Notes: generated by a model not told the origin, from the sequence alone. Positions 10,601 to 20,544 are shown, counted from the stretch's first letter. The stretch: 64,000 bases of DNA from Catonia carolina (GCA_035578175.1 JAQMRL010000003.1:100924969-100988968); one strand, 5' to 3'. Numbers and translations: made by a program.

Positions 10601-13600
10601 TTTACTTGTTCTGTATGTTTACCATCTACTTGTAAAACTGATGATTGATTCCAATATAGATTGGATATTATTCTCCAATTTTTGCCTTCAATTCATGTTT
10701 GAGTTATATTTAGTGTTTTAGTGTTTAACCCAGTTATATTTTTGCAATTATTATGAATATTAATTACCGATAGTGATTATTAGAGATTTTAATTATGAAA
10801 AATTGGTGTTACTTCGCTAAATTTCAAATTATACAATTATTAATAACTTGGTTTTGTTTCTAGGGGTGATGAATATATTGCTCATACACAATGTATAACA
10901 GAAGATCAAAAATATGGGTCAAAAGATTACGTCCCAAAAGTTTCGTCAGGTGTTAAAAAGCGAGCAACTTGGCTGAATTCTGTTGAATTATCCTTAGAAA
11001 CACCTGGTCTTACAATTCAACAAAGGAAATTGATCAAAGAATGTTTGAATTATCCAAACATACCACAGAAGAAGAAAAAGTTTATTGTAAGTAATTATGG
11101 ATTTCTTGTTGTTTAGGTCATTAGCTGAAGGCTGTTTTGAATCTCTGGCTTTACTAAGTAAAATAAGGAGTGAGGTGGTTTACCGTGACTTTCTCACTGA
11201 ATGGAAAAGCATGTAAACTTGAAACATTTGTGATGTCCACCTGAGCAAGCTGAAGAAACAAGGGGAATATCACTGTTGAGCCGGCCAATCAGCACATTGC
11301 ACAACTCCAGTATGTGACGTGAAAAACAAAACGGTTTGTTCTCCTGGATGATAAGCGAGTATGCTGTGTGCAATCTGCTTCTCTGTGCACACTCCAACAT
11401 GTTACTATTGTTTTGTTTTTACATAGCATACGCTATGGGAGTATGCTATGTTAGTATGCCATGCTGTCCATGCACCCTTACTCAGTAATAAGGTGACCAT
11501 TTAAAATACTTTTAATCGGAATAAAATTAACTTTTGTAGGTCAATATCAGGATAATTTTATGTTAAATTTCTGCTACGATTTTAATAGAATAAAAGTAAT
11601 TCTAAGAATGGCTGTACTAGTACGTTTTGTAAGGACAACTCATGGACAAGCAAAGTTCTAGACCAAAGTGAGACTTGATGGGTGAAGCTATTCTCTGCCA
11701 GTGACCAGCGTATATAGGTAGACCAGTGTAATTTTACGGCTGGTTTTATAATAGCTTTTTGTATCTGATTTTTCGCATTATTTTGTCATCATCGACTGGT
11801 TTGATCCAGTTCTCCAAGGTGTTCTATCTTGTGCAAGTCATTTCATATATACATACGTGCAACACGCTACATCTTTTGCAATTTGTTTTAAATATTCTAA
11901 CCTTTGCCTCTCCCTACAATTCACTCCCTCAATATTAACTTCTATTATTGATAGAGCAATACCTGGATGTTTTAAAAATATGCCTCATTAGCCTATCCCT
12001 TCTGGACATGTTTCCATGTACTTCTTTCATCCAATCGTCTAAACCTCTTTTTTTTGTCATCAGTCTCTCGACTGGTTTGATGCAGTTCTCCAACCTGTTC
12101 TATCTTGCGCAAGTCGTTTCATATCTACATACCTGTAACACCCTACATCTTTTGTAATTTGCTTTATATATTCTAATCTTTGCCTCCCTCTACAATTTAC
12201 TCCCTCAACATTACCCTCCATTATTGATAGCCCAATACCTGGATGTCTTAGGATATGCCCCACTAGCCTATCCCTTCTTTTGGTAAGATGCTTCCATATA
12301 CTTCTTTTTTCATCCACTCGCCTAAGAACCTCTAAATTACTTATTTTGTCCACCCACCTAATCTTTAACATTTTCCTATAACACCACATTTCAAAAGCTT
12401 CTATCCTCTTCCTTTCTACAGCCCCTATCACCCACGTTTCACTTCCGTATAATGCTACACTCCAAACATAATGTTTTAAGAAATTTTTCCTAATCTGTAA
12501 ATCAATGTTTGTAGTCAGTAAGCTGTTTTTCATTTCAAAGGCTTTTCTAGCTTGAGCAATTCTACTCTTGATATCACTTGTGCTTCTACCATCCTTTGTT
12601 ATTTTACTCCCTAGATAGCAGAATTCCCTAACTTCCTGTATGTTTTCGTTGCCTACTTTTAAATTTCCCATCTCTTCTAAACCACTCTTGCTGCTGCACA
12701 ACACTTTCGTTTTGTTCTTATTAATTTTCATGAAGTAATCCTTTCTCAAGATCTCATCCATTCCATTTAAGGCATCTTCTAGTTCTTTCTTTGCCTCGGC
12801 TAATACTACTATATCATCGGCGAATCTCAGCATTTTTATTGTTTCTCCTTGAATTTTTATTCCTGCGTCAAATTTCTCCTTCACTTCATTTATAGCCTCT
12901 TCTATATACAAGTTAAAAAGTAGTGGTGACAAAGAACAACCTTGTCGTACACCTTTTCTTACAGGAGCCTCTTTTTCGTACCCCTCGATTCTCAAAACAG
13001 CCGTTTGATTCTTATACAGACTGTAGATAACTTTCCTTTCTTTGTATTTAATTCCTAGCCTTTTCAAAGTTTTAAACATTTTACTCCAGTCCAAATTGTC
13101 AAATGCTTTCTCTAAATCTACAAATGCCATAAAAGTAGTTTTATTTTTCTTTATCCTTTTCTCAATAATCAGTCTCAGAGCCAATATTGCATCTCGAGTT
13201 CCCATTCTCCTTCTAAGTCCAAATTGGTCATCGTCCAATACTTCTTCTACTAGACCTCTAAATTACTTATTTTGTCCGTCCACCTTATCTGTAACATTTT
13301 CCTATAACACCAGATTTCAAAAACTTCTATCCTCTTCCTTTCTACAGCCCCTATCTCCCACATTTCACTCCCATAGAATTCTACACTCTAAACATAGTGT
13401 TTTAAAAAAAAATTTCCATATTATTAAAAAAAATTTGTATAGTTAAATAAGTTTACTTTGTATTAGATTAAAATTTTCATTTATTTTTCTACACATTTAT
13501 GTATATTTATTTATTTTATTCTGTTTGTGTTTTAGAATTTTGTTAAATCAAGCTTTGGAAGGCAATATCCTGATTTAAGATTAGTAGAAAGTGTGTTTGA

Positions 13601-16600
13601 GATAATGGATGCTTGCCATAAGAAAAATGTAGAACAAGAAAAATCACAGAATAACGATAATGGTAATGTAGAAAATGGTGACAAAAGTACCAATGATGAT
13701 AGTAAAACTGAAAATGGTATTAATACCAGCAGTAATGATGTAGGTATGGTGAACGGAAAGAAAAGTAAGAAAAGAAAACATACTGAAGAATTGGAATCAG
13801 CTGAACAAGCTGATAATGAGATTGTAGAAAACAAGAAAAAGAAGAAAGATAAGAAAAAGCATAAAGATTCAGAAGCAGAAGATTGTCAAAACACTACTGT
13901 GGAAGATCAGGATGTAACGAAAGAAAGCAATGATGACAGTAATATTGATCCTATTAATAATCATAGTCAAGAAACAGATGAAGCAGATAAAAAATTAACG
14001 AAAAAAGAAAGAAAAGAAAAAAAGAAGCGTGCTAAATACGAGGCAGAGTTAAATGAAATTGCAAATAGTAAAAATGAAAATAATGAAAACCTTGAAAATA
14101 GTAATGGAGTTGAAAATAATGATCACGATGATACTGAAGATGGAACCAAGAAGAAAAAGAAGAAAAAAGATAAAATGAAACATATTAACGAAAACAATAC
14201 TGAAATCACTAACGGAAATGAAAGCAGTGGGAAAAAAAGACAACCTGAAGAAAATGGCAGTGATGAACCTGTCAAAAAGAAGAAAAAAGGAAGTCACTCA
14301 GGTGAGTTAAAATGAATCTATTTTTTTTTCTTTATTAGATTATAGATTACAATGATTTATTTTAATACAAGGTAGAGTCAAAAAGTTCCTGGAAATGGTT
14401 TTTAAAAACTTCTTGAAAGTATTTGTAACATTTTTACTTTATTTTCCTTTCGATTACTCTCCTCCTACATCTACAAACGTATTCCATCGTTCATTTAATT
14501 GTTGGAAACACTCCTGAAAACTGTGTTTCCAAAGTTCTATTAACCGCTTCATCGGATTTTCTATCACTTCTGATGAATCGTCCCTTAAAACAATGTCATT
14601 TTCAGCCATGGAACCAGGTAAAAATCTGGTGGTGCAAGATCGGGAGAATATGGAGGGTGTTTCAGAGTGGTGACATTGTTCTTTGCAAGGTATTGTTTTA
14701 CTATTGGGGATCGATGTGACGGAGCATTGTCATGCAACAAAAACCAATCATTCTCGGTAATTTTGTAGGGTTTATGCGTTTAATAGCATCTCGTAATATT
14801 TTAAGATCTCTTGTGTACAATTTTTTGTTGACTGTTATCCCTTTAGGAATAAATTCATTCTCCTGTCCGCATGCACAAGTTGTCAAAAGTTCTTAACATT
14901 CTCATCTGAGGTGAAAGTGGAAGACCACCCAGTTTGAACATTATCTTCAATTTATTGTCCAACCATTACGAAAACGTTTGTGCCACTCTTCAACTGCCGT
15001 TTTCTTAATTGCATTGTTTCCGTGTGCTTTCTTCAGCATCTCAAGTCTCTGAGGGTGATTTCTCCAGCAACACACAGAATTTGATATTGGCACGCTGCTC
15101 TGATGACATTTCACAATCCAACAAAAGAAAAAACCCATGTCTAAAATAAATCATACATTGCATGCAGGAAATCAACTCCAACTGCCTGCTGAATGGCACA
15201 GTACCTAACTAGTAGTGATGCCAACCTCCCAAACAAATGCTTGACAGTACACGATTATTCTGGGAACTTTTTGACCCTACCTCGTATTTTTAAATCACAA
15301 TTAGTAAAATTTTATCTGATTTATACTGTTCATATTTCTACACATAACATGACTTGTTGAAAACCCTCTAAACAAGTAGATTATTTTTAGAAATTGCAAA
15401 ATAATTGATGAACTACTAAATTCAACAAGTATACTTTCACTCCTTACTGAATTATGGGATTATTCATTGGGGCAAGTCATCAGATATGATTAGAGCCTTC
15501 AAAATACAAAACTGGCAATTTTAATAATAGTAAACATTATATCACAAGAGTCCTGCAGAGAATATTTTAAAGATTTAAAAATTTTACCAAAATGAGAATA
15601 ATTTTTGTAATAATGAATAGCCTATTCCCGAAAAAGGATCATTGGCCAAGTAAATAAATACAAGGACTGGCTGCTGAGGTCTTCAACCTGAGAGAGTGCT
15701 GAAGTAATATATTACTTAAGCTTACAAAATCTGGAAAGAATGCCATCTGATAGAATCCCCTTTCAGGCTCTGAAATATAAACCAACAGGAAGAAGAGATA
15801 TTGGAAGGCCTAGGAAAAGATGGGAACAAAACTAGAAATTAAAAAATTAAAAAGTAATCGACAAAATTAAAAATTAACAGAAGGAGGCAATCTTATAGAC
15901 CGGAACAGGCAGACATGCATATGCCGTGGATGTCAGAAGAAGAAGAAGAGAAGCTTACAAAATGTATAAACTTACAACTGGACCATGGTTTAGTAGTCAC
16001 ACAAATATTGGCTTCTCTACCATCCTGGGTTGATTCCCGGTCAGTTCTGGCATTTTTTTGTCACTCAATTTCATCTGTCGCCCTTTAAGAACGGTTAAAG
16101 CATTATTGCCCTTTCAAAACGGTTAAGGCATAAAACAAAAAAATCATATAAAATTGTTGCAGTTTTTAAATAACTGTTTTGATTTACTTTTTAATTAAAT
16201 ATTATGTGTAATACAACTCAAATTATGCATTAGCTGTAACTTGAGTAAGTGGGTACGCTCGTATTTAGTCAACACAATCATATTCTGTTAACTAAATTGT
16301 TTGCGTTGCAGATTATGTAAGACTCTTTCTAATTAAAAATCTAGTTTTTTTCTAAAACTAAAGGATAAAATAAAAATATTCAAATATATCGTAGACTTAG
16401 TTTGTTTTGAAAGAATGAAACAAAATAATTTTTTTTTTGCATTATCCATGTAACTTAACAATATAATGTATTCATCACTTTTTCTTTTTTCTTGAAAATT
16501 CATGTCAGAATGGCCAAGTTGTCTGAAATCTGTTTTTAAGCCGCAGTCTACTTGTATGTTTGTAGGTTCGAATACTAATTCTGACACTTTTCTCAACAAA

Positions 16601-17071
16601 ATTAAAATCAAAGTTTCAGATATTGTTGTAATTTCTGTGTAAAGTAAATTTTGTACTATCAAATTCTATGAAATTGTTAGTTTCCATGTATTTAAAATTA
16701 AACTTGCTACTTCCAATCGATTTGTATTTATAGTTATTTTAATTTTGTTAATTATTAAGTTTGTTTAAACTAATCAAATATTTATGGTTTTAGATTTTGT
16801 TCAAGAAAATAATAATGGAGTAATCGAAAGTAATACGACTAATGGTAACTCAACTTTCAAATGGGATGAAATGATTATTAAAGTCTTAGAATCTCGTTCT
16901 GATAAAGAATTATCTATTAACAGACTTTCCAAAAAAATCATCAATGAATACCAAGCCATTTATGGTGAAGATCATATGACTTACGAAAAATTGATGTCTA
17001 AATTTAACAAAAAAGTTTACAAAACTCCTGGTGTAAAAGTATTAAAGGACAAAGCTAAATTAATTACATAA
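7532..17071 (+). CDS. LYAR: LYAR, cell growth-regulating nucleolar protein (4 coding exons)
   Basis: The coding sequence is join(7532-7656, 10864-11086, 13536-14301, 16794-17071), 1392 nt and 463 residues. Every junction is GT-AG and the frame is kept. The N-terminus is a double C2HC LYAR-type zinc finger: C6, C9, H21, C26, then C34, C37, H49, C52, with the family signature ITEDQKYG just after. Residues 117-145 match the second conserved LYAR block (NFVKSSFGRQYPDLRLVES). A long, low-complexity Lys/Asp/Glu/Asn-rich linker follows, with KKKKKDK-type nuclear or nucleolar targeting runs. The last 90 residues are the conserved C-terminal domain (FKWDEMIIKVLES to KLLMSKFNKK-like and VLKDKAKLIT). 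Vertebrate LYAR is about 380 residues; the extra length is in the linker. The family binds nucleic acid and acts in ribosome biogenesis and transcription. Identity is from recognised family features, not a database search. Confidence 0.93.
7657..8368. other. First part of LYAR intron 1, no recognised content
   Basis: AT-rich intron sequence after the 7657 donor. No ORF, RNA gene or repeat family was recognised before the FamQ copy begins. Confidence 0.4.
8369..9228 (-). repeat. FamQ repeat, copy A, inside LYAR intron 1
   Basis: Reverse-oriented copy of the ~1-kb family. It starts TCTGGTGTGAAACACAC, soon followed by CTTTCTCTTGCC, and ends GGCAAGAGAAAG. Shared blocks include CCAATCGCTAAAAACATG, the 'ccggttgacc' block and the 'tcagcagatatgg' block. 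No coding potential. Confidence 0.75.
9675..10690 (-). pseudogene. RTE-like reverse transcriptase fragment, split by an insertion
   Basis: Read on the - strand, 10690-10496 codes a clear RT block (ILRGIKQGYILL, TILFNLYTEYTFRKALEDL). 9856-9680 continues with GTSINGAKI and, after a frameshift, DNTIIFADTAE (the YADD-box region) and LQKLMNKITETSK. Stops and the frameshift make it dead. The 9857-10495 element lies between the two halves, so the RT fragment is older than that insertion. Confidence 0.6.
9857..10495. mobile_element. Non-autonomous element with perfect 18-bp terminal inverted repeats
   Basis: Both ends are exact complements: 9857-9874 reads ACGTTCAGAATGCAGTAC and 10478-10495 is its inverse. 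The 639-bp body interrupts a recognisable RT fragment, which fixes its borders independently. I see no convincing target-site duplication and no transposase, so the superfamily is unknown. Confidence 0.6.
10864..11086 (+). CDS. LYAR: LYAR coding exon 2 (end of finger 2)
   Basis: The acceptor is TTTCTAG ending at 10863 and the donor is GTAAGT at 11087. The first base completes AAG (Lys42). The exon holds H49 and C52 of the second finger and the signature CITEDQKYG. It ends in phase 0 with KKKKFI. Intron 2 is 2449 bases. Confidence 0.93.
11108..11213 (+). repeat. FamN fragment in LYAR intron 2
   Basis: This begins TTGTTTAGGTCATTAGC and keeps the 'ttactaagtaaaa...aggagtgaggtggtttacc' core of FamN, then loses similarity. 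It is a 5' piece only. Confidence 0.55.
11214..11779. other. LYAR intron 2, unassigned part
   Basis: A short repeat is visible near 11426-11462 (GCATACGCTATGGGAGTATGC, then TATGCTATG... again). Otherwise nothing is recognised. Confidence 0.35.
12049..13249 (-). mobile_element. RTE-type LINE, 5'-truncated (LINE-B copy 2), nested in copy 1
   Basis: The - strand element ends ...CTGATGACAAAAAAA at its 3' end. It is flanked by a 10-bp duplication with one mismatch: CTAAACCTCT at 12039-12048 and CTAGACCTCT at 13250-13259. The 5' part, including the endonuclease, is missing, as usual for aborted target-primed insertion. Other LINE-B pieces are at 30776-31432 and 47580-47780. Confidence 0.8.
12060..13238 (-). 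CDS. Reverse transcriptase, C-terminal 392 residues, of an RTE-type LINE
   Basis: The open frame begins inside the protein at MDDDQFGLRRRMGTRDAI; the true start and endonuclease were lost by 5' truncation. Visible RT blocks in order are FVDLEKAFDNLDW (first catalytic Asp), VRKGVRQGCSLSPLLFNLY, the FADD box encoded by 12813-12824 (MLRFADDIVVLAEA), and the thumb blocks GSKITKDGRSTSDIKSRIAQA, YGSETWVIG and LTKRRDRLVGHILRH. No internal stop remains, suggesting a fairly recent copy. With no endonuclease it is not self-sufficient. Confidence 0.75.
   Translation of the reverse strand: MDDDQFGLRRRMGTRDAILALRLIIEKRIKKNKTTFMAFVDLEKAFDNLDWSKMFKTLKRLGIKYKERKVIYSLYKNQTAVLRIEGYEKEAPVRKGVRQGCSLSPLLFNLYIEEAINEVKEKFDAGIKIQGETIKMLRFADDIVVLAEAKKELEDALNGMDEILRKDYFMKINKNKTKVLCSSKSGLEEMGNLKVGNENIQEVREFCYLGSKITKDGRSTSDIKSRIAQARKAFEMKNSLLTTNIDLQIRKNFLKHYVWSVALYGSETWVIGAVERKRIEAFEMWCYRKMLKIRWVDKISNLEVLRRVDEKRSIWKHLTKRRDRLVGHILRHPGIGLSIMEGNVEGVNCRGRQRLEYIKQITKDVGCYRYVDMKRLAQDRTGWRTASNQSRD
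13536..14301 (+). CDS. LYAR: LYAR coding exon 3 (conserved block and charged linker)
   Basis: The acceptor is TGTTTTAG ending at 13535 and the donor is GTGAGT at 14302. It starts NFVKSSFGRQY, matching the conserved helical region after the fingers, then becomes a highly charged Lys/Glu/Asp/Asn tract. The ORF would read only four more codons to a stop past the donor, which supports splicing here. Intron 3 is 2492 bases. Confidence 0.92.
14368..15284 (-). mobile_element. Mariner-like DNA transposon in LYAR intron 3
   Basis: The ends are inverted repeats of about 27 bp. The left starts CAAGGTAGAGTCAAAAAGTT and the right ends ...AACTTTTTGACCCTACCTCG. Both are flanked by TA (14366-14367 and 15285-15286), the target duplication expected for mariner. 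The 917-bp body carries a decayed transposase on the - strand and is too short for an intact gene. Confidence 0.8.
14390..15138 (-). pseudogene. Decayed mariner transposase
   Basis: From 15138 the - strand reads, with a shifted start, as the typical N-terminal mariner region: SSEQRANIKF-like, LEMLKKAHGNNAIKKTAVEEWHKRF. The codon run stops at 14947. A second piece (14886-14701) reads as the middle of the protein (ITVNKKLYTRDLKILRDAIKR). Later blocks such as PPYSPDLAPP-like sequence can be glimpsed near 14640 but are broken. Several stops and deletions make it non-functional. Confidence 0.6.
15640..15957 (+). pseudogene. C-terminal remnant of an RTE-type reverse transcriptase with GAA tail
   Basis: The + strand reads LQNLERMPSDRIPFQALKYKPTGRRD (shown here in part) and DIGRPRKRWEQN, the proline/arginine-rich C-terminal block of RTE proteins. 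It ends at AGAAGAAGAAGAAGAG near 15940-15955. Stops break the frame. It lies in LYAR intron 3. Confidence 0.5.
16000..16140 (+). repeat. tRNA-derived SINE (type T2) fragment
   Basis: A box-B-like GGTTGATTCCCGGTCAG lies at about 16028-16044, followed by the T2 body 'tctggcattttt...cactcaatttcatctgtc' and an AAAACAAAAAAAT tail. The same layout is seen at 30302-30466. It is not a tRNA gene: the acceptor and anticodon arms do not pair. Confidence 0.5.
16794..17071 (+). CDS. LYAR: LYAR coding exon 4 (C-terminal domain)
   Basis: The acceptor is GGTTTTAG ending at 16793. The split codon G|AT gives Asp372. The exon codes STFKWDEMIIKVLES... and ends VLKDKAKLIT with TAA at 17069-17071, very like the conserved end of vertebrate LYAR. 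Confidence 0.92.
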
Positions 17072-17125
17072 ATATTTACAGTATTATTTATGCGGAAATG
17101 ATAATTAAAAATAATGTAAAAAAAT

Positions 17126-17131
17126 AATAAA
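17126..17131 (+). terminator. LYAR polyadenylation signal candidate
   Basis: AATAAA lies 55 bases after the LYAR stop codon. The sequence is very AT-rich, so the match is expected in place but not unique. Confidence 0.5.
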
Positions 17132-17182
17132 ATAATTATAATTAATTTTTGTTGTACTGAAGTTATTTTTCATACTATTACT

Positions 17183-17412
17183 ATGAGGTGTGATAAAAAA
17201 TGCAATGAATAATTTTTAATTACGAACAAAGTAATTATTATCTTACATTAAATTTGAATTAATCTCCTTCAAAGTACTTTCCTTGGCTAGTACTGGATGT
17301 ATCATCCCATTGTTGATTCCATGATTGGAAGCCTTCCTGAAATGCTGCTCTTGTGGCCCTCTCGATCTCGACAATGGTTTCAAAACATTTTCCTTTCAGC
17401 ACGGTTTTTAAT
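17183..17412 (-). mobile_element. Mariner-like fragment: 3' end and transposase C-terminus
   Basis: The left terminal repeat appears to be GAGGTGTGATAAAAAATG after a TA. On the - strand, 17410-17259 codes LKGKCFETIVEIERAT and ends QGKYFEGD-stop, the usual mariner C-terminus. The other transposon end is absent; the fragment is cut off by FamQ copy B. Confidence 0.6.
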
Positions 17413-17429
17413 TTCTTTTCTTCGATTTT

Positions 17430-18046
17430 TAATAAAAAGGCTGAAATCTTAAAATAATTATTTTTTACACGTTTCGTGAAAAAAAACTGGAAATTGCTAA
17501 TTACCACTAAATTACGTGTTATACAAAAAAATGTTTGAAATAAAAGTTGTAGTTTTTTTTAATTCTCTACAACTTTTATTATTTATTTATATAGATTTTT
17601 GCGCTAAAATGCATATTAAAGTCGCAATCTTAAAAAAACAATTTTTTTATGAGGAAACAGCCTCCCCAAGAATTTCAGTAGACATGGCGCTTACCCTATC
17701 TTGTAGAGCATAAAAAATGTAGTAAAATGAGGTGATTTTAAAAAATTGTAGGAGCCATTTTTGAAAAAATCGCAAAAAATTAAAAATGACAAAAAACCAA
17801 TACTTCCGGTTGACCGATTTTGATGAAAATGTTCATGTCGGGTCCTCTAGGAGTACCTAACTTAAGTTTCAAGTTCGTACTATGCACCGTTCTTCAGATA
17901 TTTTGTTCAGACAAACACACACAGACCAATCGCTAAAAACATGATTTTTGGGTTCAGGGGGTCTGAATAGTGTAGATTCGGTGAAAAATCGACATGAAAA
18001 CAATACTTTTCTTCCTATATATTCATATAGGCAAGAGAAAGTAAAA
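17430..18046 (-). repeat. FamQ copy B, truncated
   Basis: Reverse-oriented, ending GGCAAGAGAAAGTAAAA. It contains the blocks CCAATCGCTAAAAACATG and 'acttccggttgacc'. The far end is missing. Confidence 0.7.
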
Positions 18047-18460
18047 TTGCAAACGACTGCTCTACAAGATAAGGTATGTGGCATATCTGCTAAAATCCTG
18101 GGGGCCTGTGCTCTGATGGTAATTTTTTATTAAGATTGCTCATTAATTATGAATATTAGGGCAAAAGTGTATAATAAAAGCTGTAGCAAATTAAAAACTT
18201 ACAATTTTTATTTCAAACATTTTTCCTACATCTCAGTTTAGTGTCAATAAGTGATTTTTTGTTTAGCTATTGAAAATCTGTAAAACAGTGTGATTTTTAA
18301 AGATTGCTGTCGGTATGAATTGTACAACAAAAGTTTACATAATCAAAGTTATAGAAAATGTAAAAAATGACAACTTTTACTTCAAGCATTTTTTCTACAG
18401 AGCCTAATTTAGCATCAATTAGTAATTTTCTGTATTTTTAAGTCTTACACACGTTGGTTT
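18047..18460 (+). repeat. FamQ copy C, truncated, inverted against copy B
   Basis: It begins in mid-element ('ctctacaagataaggta') directly after copy B ends and reads the other way, keeping the two diverged 'acaa(c/t)ttttatttcaa(a/g)catt' units. The pair forms an inverted FamQ arrangement. Confidence 0.6.
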
Positions 18461-18703
18461 TCATTCAATGTTATCCACTTATGATTAGAAGTAAATCATA
18501 AGAAGTAAGTGATCAGTTGAATTGAAGTCCCGTGGCCAAGCAAGTGAGAGGGAGATATGTGGTATAACTAGGCATACGTCCAAAGGTCTTTACCATTACA
18601 ATCCAGATCTGAAAATATTCTACAACTGTTGTTATCTTGGTCCATGCTACTGTGTACGTGTGTGTGTGCGCGTGCGCATATATTTGTGCTTGTTCTTTTC
18701 ATA

Positions 18704-19614
18704 CGAGGTGTGGCTATTAAATAACAAGACTTGACAAAAAAAATTTATTTTTATTTTATACATAATCACTTATTGTCACCTTCAATATACACTCCTCTAT
18801 TCCTACAATGCTTCATGCGAATTTTCTATTCTTGGAAACAGTGCTGGAAGTCATCTTCTGTCAGCTCCTTCAGGACACGTGCCACTTTCTCTTTTACAGC
18901 TTCCACAGACTCAAATCTTGTCCCTTTTAATGCAGATTTCACCTTAGGGAACAGTTAGAGGTCACATGGTGCAAGATCTGGTGAATAAGGTGGATGTTCC
19001 AACACGCTGTACTTGGCTAGAAACCTCTTGAAAGATAAGGCGGAATGAGCTGGCGCATTGTCTTGGTGGAGAACCCATAATTATTTGTCCTTCCACATCG
19101 GGGCGTTTTCTCCTTACTCTTTGAGGTAGTTTAGAAAGTACCTCAAGGTAGTTATATTGATTATTGTTTGACCTTCAGGAACCCAGTGAAGGTACACAAT
19201 CCCATGTATATAAAAAGAAACAACAATCATTGCTTTAAATTTTGACTTGCTCATTCGAGCTTTTTTGGCTCTCTGTGAAGTTCAGCTCTTCCGGTGCGTG
19301 GATTGGTGCTTCATTTCCAGATCATAAATAAAAAAAACACATTTCATCACCTGTTATTATCTTCTACCTGTTCCCTAAGGTGAAATTTGCATTAAAAGGG
19401 ACACAATTTGGATCTATGGAAGCTGTAAAAGAGAAAGTGGCACGTGTCCTGAAGGAGCTGACAGAAGATGACTTCTAGCACTTCCAACAATGGAAAATTC
19501 TCATGGAGCATTGTAGGGATAGAGGAGTGTATATTGAAGGTGACAATAAGTGATATGTATAAAATTAAAATAAAATATTTTACGTCAGTCTCGTTATTTA
19601 ATAGCCACACCTCG
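18704..19614. mobile_element. Palindromic mariner derivative with ~250-bp inverted arms
   Basis: TA flanks both sides (18702-18703 and 19615-19616). The arms 18704-18954 and 19368-19614 are near-complete inverse copies, beginning CGAGGTGTGGCTATTAAATA. Both code the same C-terminal transposase block (VKEKVARVLKELTEDDF) reading outward. The middle (18955-19367) carries the transposase region with HQDNAPAHSALSF and PPYSPDLAPCD on the - strand. The 5' half of a normal mariner is gone and has been replaced by an inverted copy of the 3' end. Confidence 0.8.
18830..19330 (-). pseudogene. Mariner transposase, catalytic and C-terminal part, N-terminus lost
   Basis: The - strand reads MKHQSTHRK, KSKFKAMIVVSFYIHGIVY, then HQDNAPAHSALSFKRFL and EHPPYSPDLAPCD, which are the spaced catalytic-domain blocks of mariner. 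It continues KSALKGTRFESVEAVKEKV and the C-terminus. Stops occur near 19120 and after PCD. The N-terminal DNA-binding half is absent because of the rearrangement. Confidence 0.6.
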
Positions 19615-19747
19615 TATTATACACTGTTCTCGTGCGAAAATATTCGTTTGATTGGTATTTGTTGAGGGATTCTGATTTCTTACTAGCCTACTTATAATAT
19701 TAACTTCAATTGAGATTTCGCGATGCATTTTATGTGGCATAAAAATA

Positions 19748-19987
19748 ATGTCTACTGATGTAAGTGTTCGTAAACATTGGCGAACAATCCATAGCGGAGA
19801 AAGAAATCTGATATTACACGTATTAAAGTGCTGTGAGGAGGAAGCTAATTTTAATAAACTTAATAGCCTACCCCTAATAATAAACCAGTTGAAAGAACTT
19901 CAAAATATTGGTAAACATCCCCTGGTCAAGGCTCTGTACAGCCAGCTGTCAGAGAAATCTACACGACACCTCGCCTGCCACAAGTAA
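19748..19987 (+). CDS. Small ORF of 79 residues, perhaps a transposase N-terminal remnant
   Basis: ATG at 19748 to TAA at 19985-19987. The phrase SGERNLILHVLKCCEEEA resembles the opening of some insect transposase-like proteins, but nothing catalytic follows. It lies 130 bases after the palindromic mariner. Base use is less AT-rich than its surroundings. It could be a fragment of a lost element or chance; the function is unknown. Confidence 0.25.
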   Translation: MSTDVSVRKHWRTIHSGERNLILHVLKCCEEEANFNKLNSLPLIINQLKELQNIGKHPLVKALYSQLSEKSTRHLACHK

Positions 19988-20544
19988 AGATTAAACAGCC
20001 ATTCCACGATTTCCTATAGACTCCCTACAAACATACCTATTAATATTTCCTATTAGTAAAGAACACTCCTGACTAGAAAAAGCTTCCCTTCCTAAGGCAA
20101 TGTTCACGCTGTTTTCCCGATTCCAAGCCCATCTTTCCCCCAATTAATCATCTGTAATTCCAAATGAAGAAAAATTCCAAAAAATTTCCTTTTATCCAAT
20201 TCTCCGAACGACAAGGTAGCCTAGCTACGACGTTGTCATCCCGAGCGCAAGCTCACTTCTTTCAGGACTTTCAGGAAAACATCCTGAAAAAGAATTCAAT
20301 GGAAAAAGAAAGAACAATAAGACTGCTTGTTAGTTTACTGTATGAATAAATGATTGCTCACAACAAGGAGTAAAATTATAAAATGATTTGGAATGTGCGT
20401 ATGGCTTGTGCGAGTGAGAGCGTTATGCATCCTCTCACTCCCAGGGCTAGGGGACTTCAAGTCATCTGAATACTGTAGGTTATAATTTTTATTTTACTTT
20501 GTTTACTCATGATTCAACCTGAGTTGTATGTTTCATTATTTACA

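Larger units (their letters stand above)
11780..13414 (-). mobile_element. RTE-type LINE fragment (LINE-B copy 1), split by copy 2
   Basis: The 3' part of a LINE, in two pieces: 11780-12048 and 13250-13414. The two pieces join in register across the inserted copy ('...cgtctaaacctct' resumes as 'cctctaaattacttattttgtcc'). The coding register is degraded. It lies in LYAR intron 2, antisense to the gene. Confidence 0.7.

Noticed and set aside
12039..13414. Host gene on the minus strand in LYAR intron 2
   Set aside because: The 392-codon frame is a LINE reverse transcriptase with target duplication and A-tail, and is repeated elsewhere in the window.
20164..20349. 61-codon plus-strand ORF
   Set aside because: No family, no splice context and no composition signal beyond chance.
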